In this document: one piece after another, positions 1 through 5,744 of the stretch
How positions within the stretch are numbered: position 1 is the first letter of the stretch
Layout: the number at the start of each line of letters is the position of its first letter
Source of the DNA: Burkholderiales bacterium UBA6064
GTDB taxonomy: Bacteria > Pseudomonadota > Gammaproteobacteria > Burkholderiales > Burkholderiaceae_B
Assembly: GCA_002428895.1 (NCBI GenBank)
Contig: DIYC01000048.1
Location: 1-6,185 of the forward strand
Length of the DNA: 6,185 nt
Direction: 5' to 3'
Notes under the pieces: model-generated
Told to the model about the DNA's origin: nothing
Database searches by the model: none
What the model saw: only the letters and a program-made list of their open reading frames with translations
Made by a program: the position numbers and the translations under genes

Positions 1-1
1 G

Positions 2-292
2 ACCATGCCGGTGATCAGCATCGCGCCCAATGACGCGCTGCTGGAAAAGCTGAAGTCGAACCTCAAGGAAGTTGCCGCGCGCGGCGGCGAGCTGTATGTC
101 TTTGCCGATGCCGACTCGGTCGTCGATGCAGAAGCCGGCGTGCACGTACTGCGCCTGCCGGAACATTACGGACTGCTCTCGCCCGTGCTGCACGTCGTAC
201 CGCTGCAACTGCTGTCCTATCACGTCGCGCTGGTCAAAGGCACGGATGTGGACAAGCCGCGCAATCTGGCGAAGTCGGTGACGGTGGAGTAG
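2..292 (+). CDS. glmS: Glutamine--fructose-6-phosphate aminotransferase (isomerizing), C-terminal part (5' end outside window)
   Basis: GlmS makes glucosamine-6-phosphate from fructose-6-phosphate and glutamine, the first step of UDP-GlcNAc synthesis in the cytoplasm. The reading frame is open from the window edge (first full codon at 2), so only about the last 96 of roughly 610 residues are visible; the ATG at 5 is internal. They cover the end of the second SIS (sugar isomerase) domain. Signature stretches are [49 protein letters not shown]. The lysine in NLAKS (codon 272-274) matches the E. coli Lys603 that forms a Schiff base with the sugar. The gene is GC-rich, unlike everything downstream. 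The last ~35 bp of glmS are what TnsD recognises in Tn7-type transposition, so this conserved 3' end also marks the attTn7 hotspot. Identity is essentially certain. Confidence 0.97.
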   Translation, partial: TMPVISIAPNDALLEKLKSNLKEVAARGGELYVFADADSVVDAEAGVHVLRLPEHYGLLSPVLHVVPLQLLSYHVALVKGTDVDKPRNLAKSVTVE

Positions 293-293
293 T

Positions 294-340
294 GCGTACA
301 TCGCTATGCTCGGATTTGTGCAGGTACGCGCTCGTTTTTA
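294..340 (+). terminator. Possible glmS terminator
   Basis: GCGTAC (294-299) can pair with GTACGC (324-329), and a T-run (CGTTTTTA, to 340) follows a few bases later. The stem is only 6 bp and the loop is 24 nt, so this is a weak candidate. It lies where a glmS terminator is expected and overlaps the normal attTn7 insertion region. Confidence 0.3.
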
Positions 341-370
341 TTCCATTGGCTTTACAGAACTACTTAATTA

Positions 371-400
371 TTAGGCACTTACGGTACCTTAAGGTATGAT
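371..400 (+). promoter_or_regulatory. Possible promoter with overlapping palindrome upstream of the HNH gene
   Basis: TATGAT (395-400) resembles a sigma-70 -10 box. The matching -35 is poor (TTAGGC at 371-376, 18-bp spacer). A perfect 12-bp palindrome, TACCTTAAGGTA (385-396), overlaps the -10 and could be an operator, for example for autoregulation of the HNH gene. Nothing beyond the sequence pattern supports this. Confidence 0.25.
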
Positions 401-456
401 TTTTGAGCAGATGAAATTACAAAAATGAGCATGCACGGTATTAAAATGTTGGCCCC

Positions 457-993
457 ATGGGAGAATCAACTTTGTCACGAGAGCGTATTCCTGAAAAAAT
501 AAAGAGAGCCGTGTTGGTGGAAGCTGGACATCGCTGCGCTATTCCAACATGCCGAGCTACGACCATGGAAATTGCACACATAGTTCCTTATTCTAAAACT
601 CAAGATAATTCCTTTGAAAATCTTATTGCTCTTTGTCCAAATTGCCATACTAGATTTGATCAAAAAAAGGAGATTGATAAGCTTTCAGTAAAAATGTACA
701 AACACAATCTCGGCATAGTTGGTGGCCGCTATGGAGAGTTTGAGCGTCGAATATTTGAGATATTGGCTAAGTCCAGGGAGCGTATATTTGTAGTTGGTGC
801 TGGCGGCGACATTCTTCTTGCCAATGCAATAAAAGATGGATTTTTTGAAGATAAAAATGTATCTGGCATGAATCTTGATATTAAAGGTGATAATGGGTAT
901 CAGAAAAGCTTCCCCATGAGCTTCACATACTGGGTTACTGATACAGGCCTTAATTTTATATCTAAGTTCGCATCAGGCAATGAAATTGATTAG
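457..993 (+). CDS. HNH endonuclease family protein with C-terminal winged-helix-like tail
   Basis: This is a small stand-alone HNH (beta-beta-alpha metal) nuclease, 178 aa from the ATG. Residues 27-68 form the HNH module: a structural zinc knuckle from C27-x4-C32 and C60-x2-C63 (CPNCH), the first catalytic histidine in EIAHIVP (H41), N55 in the ENLIALC segment, and H64 after the second CxxC. Residues about 85-178 contain FERRIFEIL and a YWVTDTGLNFISKF end that reads like a winged-helix or substrate-recognition tail; its function is unknown. The start is uncertain. ATG 457 has no Shine-Dalgarno, while a TTG at 472 is preceded by GGGAGA (459-464) at good spacing and would give a protein beginning SRERIPEKIKRAVL, the usual start of this group. 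An in-frame stop at 442-444 bars longer forms. An attC-like site follows immediately, so the gene may be an integron cassette. A DNase role in phage defence is inference; it could also be a mobile-element nuclease. Confidence 0.9.
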   Translation: MGESTLSRERIPEKIKRAVLVEAGHRCAIPTCRATTMEIAHIVPYSKTQDNSFENLIALCPNCHTRFDQKKEIDKLSVKMYKHNLGIVGGRYGEFERRIFEILAKSRERIFVVGAGGDILLANAIKDGFFEDKNVSGMNLDIKGDNGYQKSFPMSFTYWVTDTGLNFISKFASGNEID

Positions 994-1057
994 GTTAACA
1001 AGCCGCGCAAGCGGGACAAAAGTGCTGCGCACTTCGCCCCTTCGCTATGCGTTATAC
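993..1057 (+). repeat. attC-like integron recombination site
   Basis: The 65 bp after the HNH stop codon has attC architecture. An outer R''-like box GGTTAAC (993-999) faces an R'-like GTTATAC (1051-1057), whose TAAC/GTTA cores are complementary. Inside, GCGCAAGCGGGAC (1004-1016) pairs imperfectly with GCCCCTTCGC (1036-1045), leaving unpaired bases on one arm as in L''/L'. The centre is a perfect hairpin, AAGTGC (1020-1025) with GCACTT (1029-1034). Its position hard against the 3' end of a gene is typical of cassettes. Weak points: R' deviates from GTTRRRY at one base, and no second attC or integrase is seen in the window. The alternative is a terminator-type hairpin, but there is no T-run. 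Confidence 0.55.
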
Positions 1058-1071
1058 GAAATAATGAGTAA

Positions 1072-1956
1072 GTGATGGAGTTCGGTTTCCTTCTCAACTC
1101 AAAGCACGTTCTGGCCAATGATCTAGAGATCGTCCCACGTCACGACTTCGATCAGATAAGGTCGAAGTTTTATCAAGCTGCCAATGCCACTGATGGGTGG
1201 ATATACCCAGACGTCAGATCTGTTCCTATTTCAGGGGCTAATGCAAACCGGTTCGGTCGCTCTCACGCATCGGTTCAACAACCGTTTGTTGCACTACCGC
1301 CAACACATTCCTTGCGTATGCGCTCATTTGATTCGGTTGCGGCAAAATTCATAGTGTTGGCTTATGGATTTATTCACGGTGTGCACTTGGCTCCCGTGGA
1401 TCATCTGTATATAAACCGAGTTCCATTTCAGGAGGGGAAGCTAACTGGCGTAGTGCCGACAGAGAGGGATCTAGAGAGGGGCTTAAATGTCATTTCAAAG
1501 TTCTGCGTGAACGCATCTCCGAAGCAACTTAATGCTATGTTTGCAGTGCTGCACTGGTTCCTGGCAGGTCAGTCTTATCAGTTTCAGTGGGATCGCTTTG
1601 ATGCTCAGTACAAGGTGCTCGATGGTTTGTATAAGTACTCTGGGCTCCAGAGAACTCAGTACGCTAAGCACGCTCAGCGCCCCGTAGATTTGGCTTCTCG
1701 TTTTGGTATTAAGCTACCTACATGGGCAGTCTTAAGTAACGGTCGCAGTAGCATCTTGTCAGACATTCGCAACGAATTGGCTCACGAAGCGATCTATGCC
1801 GGTAAACCAGTTGGATATGCATATCCACAAATCAACTTTGACCTAGAGTTCGTCGCCTTCAACACTAAGATCATAGCAGCAACTCTAGGGTTTGCCTCCC
1901 CATACTTAGATGCCGAGCCGGAAGACAGGAACATTCATGGTTGGAATTTCGTATAA
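1072..1956 (+). CDS. HEPN-domain protein of unknown function (Apea-type HEPN candidate)
   Basis: This 294-aa protein has no clear relative that I can name. The one diagnostic element is near the C-terminus: ILSDIRNELAHEA, where R233-N-E-L-A-H238 fits the HEPN R-x4-H catalytic motif, with N directly after R as is common. The helical stretch before it (WDRFDAQYKVLDGLYKYSG, then the LASRFGI segment) matches the usual layout of Apea-like HEPN domains, in which a helix with an early acidic residue precedes a long linker and the RNxxxH helix. The N-terminal 120 residues (NSKHVLAND, FGRSHASVQQPF, YINRVPF) look beta-rich, perhaps a recognition module. HEPN proteins are often metal-independent RNases in abortive infection or toxin-antitoxin systems; that role is inferred here. 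The start is either GTG 1072 or the adjacent ATG 1075, with only a weak ribosome site (GAG at 1065-1067). It lies 15 bp past the attC-like site. No partner antitoxin is adjacent. Confidence 0.75.
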   Translation: MMEFGFLLNSKHVLANDLEIVPRHDFDQIRSKFYQAANATDGWIYPDVRSVPISGANANRFGRSHASVQQPFVALPPTHSLRMRSFDSVAAKFIVLAYGFIHGVHLAPVDHLYINRVPFQEGKLTGVVPTERDLERGLNVISKFCVNASPKQLNAMFAVLHWFLAGQSYQFQWDRFDAQYKVLDGLYKYSGLQRTQYAKHAQRPVDLASRFGIKLPTWAVLSNGRSSILSDIRNELAHEAIYAGKPVGYAYPQINFDLEFVAFNTKIIAATLGFASPYLDAEPEDRNIHGWNFV

Positions 1957-1957
1957 T

Positions 1958-2016
1958 CGGGTAACTGGAGGAGAAGTGGTTCGGCAAAACGTAACCGCCC
2001 AAATCAACCCGTTTTT
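1958..2016 (+). terminator. Possible terminator after the HEPN gene
   Basis: An outer pair CGGGT (1958-1962) with ACCCG (2007-2011) is followed directly by TTTTT (2012-2016). Within it a second stem pairs GTGGTT (1976-1981) with AACCGC (1993-1998), with one G-T wobble. The interior loops are large, so this is a low-confidence intrinsic terminator, though well placed just after the stop codon at 1954-1956. Confidence 0.3.
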
Positions 2017-2187
2017 AGCTTAAATTCTAGGCATACACGGTAAGGTTCATTTTTTAAAATTTTAATACCCAGATCATCGATTTCATTCAACAACGAACGC
2101 AATGGTTTGCTTGCAACTTTCTGTTTCCAGTGTAATAGTCAAGTAAGTCTGTAGAGTTTTCAAGCCACATTGATTAAACTTGAGTTC

Positions 2188-2206
2188 TAAGGGGCTCTGC
2201 CCCTTA
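2188..2206. repeat. Short perfect hairpin (REP-like palindrome)
   Basis: TAAGGGGC (2188-2195) and GCCCCTTA (2199-2206) form a perfect 8-bp GC-rich stem around a TCT loop, followed by AACCC. No T-run follows, so it is not a standard terminator. It resembles dispersed REP-type palindromes, but only one copy is visible here, so the class cannot be established. Confidence 0.4.
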
Positions 2207-2384
2207 AACCCTGAGGTATTTGGATAAGGGTAATCTGTGTTAATATATGCTTACGGTACAGCCTGAGGAGGCAATAGCCGTCTAGGGTAATTGGCGGTTT
2301 GTCCGCAAGTTTTTTTCTCAATTTAGTATAAATTACTCCTTAAAATACCCTAATTCGTGTCCAGCAAATAGGGCCCACCTCACT

Positions 2385-2855
2385 GTGCTTTTGGTGTGTG
2401 AAGAAGTGCACCGCTATATGCCTAATCGTGGGCAAGCACAATATGAGGAAGCTCAGTCTGCAATTCGTCGAATTGCAAAGGCTGGCCGAAAATATGGAGT
2501 GGGTTTATTGTTGCTGTCTCAAAGGCCTAGCGGGGTTGACGCTACAGTATTATCACAATGTAATTCATGGTTTGTACTGCGAATTACCAATGGAGTTGAA
2601 CGTGAACATGTTCGCAGTGTATTGCCTGATTCAATGTCTGGTTTAACTAAAATGCTTTCAAGTTTAAGGCGTCAGGAAGCCATATTTGTAGGTCAAGCCG
2701 CAACACTACCAACTAGAGTGATGATTCGAAGCTTAACCGATGAGCAACTTCCTCGTTCAAATGATGTTGATTTTGATAAAGGTTGGCAGCAACAGGCGAT
2801 GACAATCGAGCAAATTGGTGGTGTGATTAAGAAATGGCGGTATCAGAAAAAATGA
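2385..2855 (+). pseudogene. HerA-type ATPase/helicase, C-terminal fragment (5' truncated)
   Basis: HerA proteins are hexameric FtsK/HerA-superfamily ATPases that translocate on DNA, with NurA in archaeal end resection and with various effectors in bacterial defence modules. Only about 156 C-terminal residues remain here, against roughly 500-600 in full-length relatives. The fragment begins at the Walker B strand (LLVCEEVHRYMP). It continues with the conserved IRRIAKAGRKYGVGLLLLSQRPSGVD and LSQCNSWFVLR segments, the REHVRSVLPDSMSGL region, and LRRQEAIFVGQA with LPTR. The Walker A half and N-terminal domain are missing, so it should not hydrolyse ATP by itself. GTG 2385 is merely the first possible start; family-like sequence may reach back to about 2361 (NRAHLT). 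The 3' end is intact, overlapping the next gene by ATGA (2852-2855) or by 22 bp, as in a translationally coupled pair. It is most likely a decayed herA whose partner gene survives downstream. Confidence 0.85.
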
Positions 2856-4492
2856 AGGATAAGTTAGAGTACCTGCTACGATTTCAGGTCGAAAACGAAG
2901 TGGTGGAATTTAAAGAAGCAAAAAAATCTTACGATTTTCATAAGATTGGAAAATATTTTTCTGCTCTTTGTAATGAAGCAAATCTTAAGCACCTGAAGCG
3001 TGCATGGTTGGTTTTTGGCGTTAAAGACAATCAAACCGTTGTTGGAAGCCAGTTCCGAATTAATCCCAAAGATTTGCATTCACTCAAAAGGGAAATTGCA
3101 GATAAAACTACTCATCGTCTTAGCTTTGTAGATATTCATGAAGTGGAACATCCTAACGGGCGCGTACTGTTGTTTGAAATTCCAGCTGCGCCCCAGGGTT
3201 TGCCGATTGCCTGGGATGGTCATTATTATGGTAGAGATGGCGAATCACTTGAGCCGTTAAATTTAGAGAAAATTGAGCGAATACGTTCTCAGAATCGTGC
3301 GTCTGATTGGAGTTCGGTCGTGTTGCCGTCAGCATCGATTGATGACCTTGATCCTGAGGCTATTGCGAAAGCTCGTGAAAACTTTATACAGAAAAATTCA
3401 AAGTTAGTGACTGACGCCACTCAATGGGATACCGCAACATTTTTGAATAAAGCAAAACTTACGAGAAATGGTCAGATCACCCGCGCAGCAATCCTGTTGT
3501 TGGGCAAGGCTGAAGCATCTCATTTTCTTAATCCAGCATCCGCAACGGTAACCTGGATTCTTAAAGACAGAGATGGACTTGAGCGCGACTATCAGCATTA
3601 TGGTTGTCCGCTCTTATTGAGCGTTGATCAGGTATTTCATCAGATTCGCAATTTGAAGTATCGCTACATGAAAGAAGGCACGCTATTCCCCGAAGAAGTT
3701 GACCAGTACGACCCATACATCATTCGTGAAGCGCTTAATAATGCAATTGCTCATCAAGACTACGAGTTAGGCGGAAAGATTTCAGTGATTGAGTTCGAAG
3801 ATGGTCGTTTATGCTTCAGTAACCTGGGGCAGTTTATCCCTGGTTCAGTGGAGTCTGTGATACAGGCGGATGCCCCTGAAGGTCGTTATCGCAATCGATT
3901 TTTAACGGATGCCATGGTTAATCTGAATATGATCGATACCATTGGCAGTGGTATTCGTAAGATGTTCTTGATTCAGAAAAAACGCTATTTCCCTCTGCCG
4001 GAATATGATCTACACAATGACCGCGTTGAGGTAACCATCACTGGTCGAGTAGTTGATATGGCTTATGCCAGAAAACTGGCTGCATACCCAGATTTAACCT
4101 TGGAAGATATTTTTTTGTTAGATCGTGTGCAAAAGCGCAAAATACTTACTGATGATCAGGCTAAGCATTTGAAAGCCCTTGGCTTAATTGAAGGACGTAA
4201 GCCAAATTTTCATATTTCTGTTCAAATAGCTGACCATAGTGGGGCGCGGGCTCAGTACATCCATTACAAAGCTTTTGATGATCGGCATTATAAGCAATTG
4301 ATTCTAGAATATTTAGATAAGTTTGGCGAAGCGAAGCGATTAGACATTAACAAGCTTATTTTAGACAAATTGCCTGATGTTTTAGATGTTGATCAGAAAG
4401 AAAATAAAATTAAAAATCTATTGCAAGCGTTGAAACACGAGGGCTTGATTGAATCTCAAGGAAAATCTTGGCGAAAGTCTAAGCCCAAATAG
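2834..4492 (+). CDS. AlbA_2/Schlafen-like domain protein with GHKL-type ATPase domain (COG2865-like)
   Basis: This intact 552-aa protein carries three parts. Residues about 18-150 are an AlbA_2 (Schlafen-related) domain: ENEVVEFKEAKKS, WLVFGVKDN followed by VVGS, then the FEIPAAP segment and YYGRDGESLEPL. Residues about 285-400 are a GHKL/HATPase_c_4-type domain: N-box REALNNAIAHQDY (E299, N303, H307), the G1-like SNLGQF (N330, G332), and IGSGIRKMF (G371, G373) after RNRFLTDAM. The rest is winged-helix-like (DDQAKHLKALGLIEGR and LLQALKHEGLIES). The set matches proteins often annotated as transcriptional regulator, RecG-like or ATP-binding protein; the true biochemistry is poorly known. Relatives are frequent near restriction and HerA genes, so a nucleic-acid-binding effector or regulator in a HerA-linked defence module is a reasonable inference. 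The start may be ATG 2834 or ATG 2852; the latter gives a 4-bp ATGA overlap with the herA remnant. Neither has a strong Shine-Dalgarno. With herA truncated, this gene may be an orphan. Confidence 0.88.
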   Translation: MAVSEKMKDKLEYLLRFQVENEVVEFKEAKKSYDFHKIGKYFSALCNEANLKHLKRAWLVFGVKDNQTVVGSQFRINPKDLHSLKREIADKTTHRLSFVDIHEVEHPNGRVLLFEIPAAPQGLPIAWDGHYYGRDGESLEPLNLEKIERIRSQNRASDWSSVVLPSASIDDLDPEAIAKARENFIQKNSKLVTDATQWDTATFLNKAKLTRNGQITRAAILLLGKAEASHFLNPASATVTWILKDRDGLERDYQHYGCPLLLSVDQVFHQIRNLKYRYMKEGTLFPEEVDQYDPYIIREALNNAIAHQDYELGGKISVIEFEDGRLCFSNLGQFIPGSVESVIQADAPEGRYRNRFLTDAMVNLNMIDTIGSGIRKMFLIQKKRYFPLPEYDLHNDRVEVTITGRVVDMAYARKLAAYPDLTLEDIFLLDRVQKRKILTDDQAKHLKALGLIEGRKPNFHISVQIADHSGARAQYIHYKAFDDRHYKQLILEYLDKFGEAKRLDINKLILDKLPDVLDVDQKENKIKNLLQALKHEGLIESQGKSWRKSKPK

Positions 4493-4494
4493 TT

Positions 4495-4523
4495 TAGACA
4501 TTTCTAGACATTTTTTAGACATT
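4495..4523 (+). repeat. Three direct copies of TAGACATT
   Basis: TAGACATT occurs at 4495-4502, 4505-4512 and 4516-4523, with spacings of 10 and 11 bp, about one helical turn. It begins 2 bp after the stop of the upstream gene. The second and third copies lie inside the left inverted repeat of the IS remnant, so they may be transposase-binding subterminal repeats or simply decay of that end. Confidence 0.7.
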
Positions 4524-5127
4524 CTTGTGTAACTATCTCTAATTCGCCGCTATTGAAAAATTGTTTAATTTGTAATAGCCCAGTAAATTAAAAATCGCTG
4601 CTTAAAAAAGCGAACAACTTCATTGATAACTACCGACTTCAAAACATTACAAGGCTGGCTCTATCTCGTTGTTATCATTGATCTGTTGAGTAGTCAAGTG
4701 CTTGGTTGGCAAGTAGGTAAAAACATGCATGCCAGTTTATTCTGCGATGCTTTGAACGCTGCCATGATGACCCGTGGCTTACCAAAAGGCGTGATGATTC
4801 ATTCTGACCGTGGTTCTCAATATTGTTCTAAAAAGTTTCGCAAATTGGTGGTGCAATACGGTATGACTCAAAGTATGAGTAGAAAAGGCAATTGCTGGGA
4901 TAACGCTGTAGCTGAAAGTTTTTTTCTACTTTTAAGCGAACAACTTTTTATACGCAGCCTTTGCAAACTGATTTTCAAACAAAACAAGACGTATTTGAGT
5001 TCATTGAAATGTATTACAATCGGGTTCGCAGGCACTCAGCAAATAACTGGGTCACACCAGTTGAATTCGAAAGCTTGCATTACAAAAAGTTAGAGCGCAG
5101 CGCTGTCTAAAAAAATGACTAGCCCCA
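4504..5127 (+). mobile_element. Internally deleted IS3-family element
   Basis: The remnant is bounded by imperfect inverted repeats. CTAGACATTTTTTAGACA at 4504-4521 matches the reverse complement of 5104-5122, CTAGTCATTTTTTTAGACA, with one mismatch and one 1-base gap. The right repeat probably runs to 5127, ending in CA as IS3-family ends do, and it overlaps the orfB stop, also typical. The left repeat lacks the outermost 5-6 bases (no TG end is found). Between them only about 620 bp remain, about half of a normal 1.2-1.5 kb element: orfA and the first part of orfB are gone. No clear 3-bp target duplication is visible. The element is not capable of transposing by itself. Confidence 0.7.
4623..5110 (+). 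pseudogene. IS3-family transposase OrfB, truncated and frameshifted
   Basis: The rve-type DDE integrase core is visible: TTDFKTLQGWLYLVVIIDL (first Asp), HSDRGSQYCS (second Asp, residue 62 from the TTG at 4623), and GNCWDNAVAESFF (Glu, residue 98), giving the D-D(35)E spacing of IS3 family OrfB. The N-terminal third, including the HTH_21 region, is missing, and no orfA precedes it. Reading in the first frame continues to about 4950. After that the family-like sequence (PLQTDFQTKQDVFEFIEMYY, then NRVRRHSANNWVTPVEFESL) is in another frame from about 4958 to the TAA at 5108-5110, so there is a net 1-nt loss (or 2-nt gain) near 4945-4958. The plain open frame would stop at 5093 with an aberrant tail. 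Clearly non-functional. Confidence 0.92.
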
Positions 5128-5207
5128 TTTTAAATCTGTTCAAAATTAAAGCCTTGGTGCACTGTTTTGACATTGGTAGGAATAGGCAATTTGTTGCGGA
5201 TTGGGCC

Positions 5208-5228
5208 TAAACAGTTGAATCCTGTTTA
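5208..5228. repeat. Hairpin at the 3' end of the immunity gene
   Basis: TAAACAG (5208-5214) and CTGTTTA (5222-5228) form a perfect 7-bp stem with a 7-nt loop; the stem includes the TAA stop of the minus-strand gene. It could terminate the minus-strand transcript or protect its end, but no T-run follows in that direction. Confidence 0.35.
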
Positions 5229-5738
5229 ACGCTTGGGTGCCGTTTTTCTCCTTTTTAATCTATTGTCAACGTCAAAATCAGAAAAAGAAAGCAGCTCACC
5301 CAGTGTAACATTGATCGTCGAGGTTAACGAATCGGTCGACAGATTATAAATACCGACAGCAGATATCGCCCATGATGGCTTGTCATAGTCACGTGATACT
5401 TCAAAATGCCTATAACTATCAGAGGATAGCCGACTTCTTTGAATAATGCTTTCATCTCCGTTTGGCCATTTGGTATGTATCATGTACATGTCCAAACCGT
5501 TAATGTATTGATGTCTGTAAACCTTTTTAGCGCCAGATACTGTGGGTACAATTAGGATCAACCAATTCAGTTCGGTTGCCGGAATATCAAGATATAAACT
5601 AGGCTCATTGAATTTAGGAACCCTATTAAATTCAAATCCTTCCTCATTAGAAGATGGCACATAATAATAAATTTCATCTGTTATTGACACCTCTTCAGGA
5701 TGCGCCTCGCCTTTCTTGCAAAATTTAATTTTAATCAT
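5226..5738 (-). CDS. Probable immunity protein for the upstream polymorphic toxin
   Basis: This 170-aa protein is unlike any family I can name. It is predicted to be cytosolic: no signal peptide or membrane segment is evident. It is rich in acidic and aromatic residues through its middle (EIYYYVPSSNEEGFEF, EPSLYLDIPATELNW) and ends in a basic tail (RLKRRKTAPKR). The call rests on context: it starts 6 nt after the toxin stop on the same strand, the invariable place of a cognate immunity gene in CDI, Rhs and related systems. A Shine-Dalgarno, AAGGA (5749-5753 read on the minus strand), sits about 10 nt before the ATG, inside the last codons of the toxin gene, so the two are likely co-translated. 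Its role would be to bind and block the toxin nuclease domain and protect the producer. The 3' end lies close to the IS remnant, with about 100 bp between. Confidence 0.65.
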   Translation of the reverse strand: MIKIKFCKKGEAHPEEVSITDEIYYYVPSSNEEGFEFNRVPKFNEPSLYLDIPATELNWLILIVPTVSGAKKVYRHQYINGLDMYMIHTKWPNGDESIIQRSRLSSDSYRHFEVSRDYDKPSWAISAVGIYNLSTDSLTSTINVTLGELLSFSDFDVDNRLKRRKTAPKR

Positions 5739-5744
5739 TGAAAA

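Larger units (their letters stand above)
1957..2384. other. 428-bp region without a confident gene
   Basis: No convincing full gene is seen on either strand. The stretch holds the possible terminator at 1958-2016, a 44-codon open minus-strand frame (2004-2138) without a good start, a strong short hairpin at 2188-2206, two copies of CCTGAGG (2209-2215 and 2263-2269), and an AT-rich stretch at about 2310-2345 that could carry a weak promoter. In the frame of the HerA fragment the reading is open back to a TAG at 2283-2285, but the residues before about 2361 do not look like HerA. This suggests that the 5' part of herA was replaced by unrelated DNA. Confidence 0.6.

Noticed and set aside
72..281. 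69-codon open frame inside glmS
   Set aside because: It is a shadow frame of the certain glmS coding sequence and has no protein-family character.
475..663. Minus-strand frame opposite the HNH gene
   Set aside because: It is antisense to the zinc and HNH motifs, which clearly fix the plus strand as coding.
1958..2016. A second attC after the HEPN gene
   Set aside because: Complementary arms exist, but there is no GTTRRRY-type R' box paired with the GGGTAAC, and the T-run fits a terminator better.
2398..2646. 82-codon plus-strand frame within the HerA fragment
   Set aside because: The other frame carries continuous HerA similarity; this one is an out-of-frame shadow.
2876..3598. Three minus-strand frames opposite the AlbA_2/ATPase gene
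   Set aside because: All are antisense to a long intact gene with recognisable domains.
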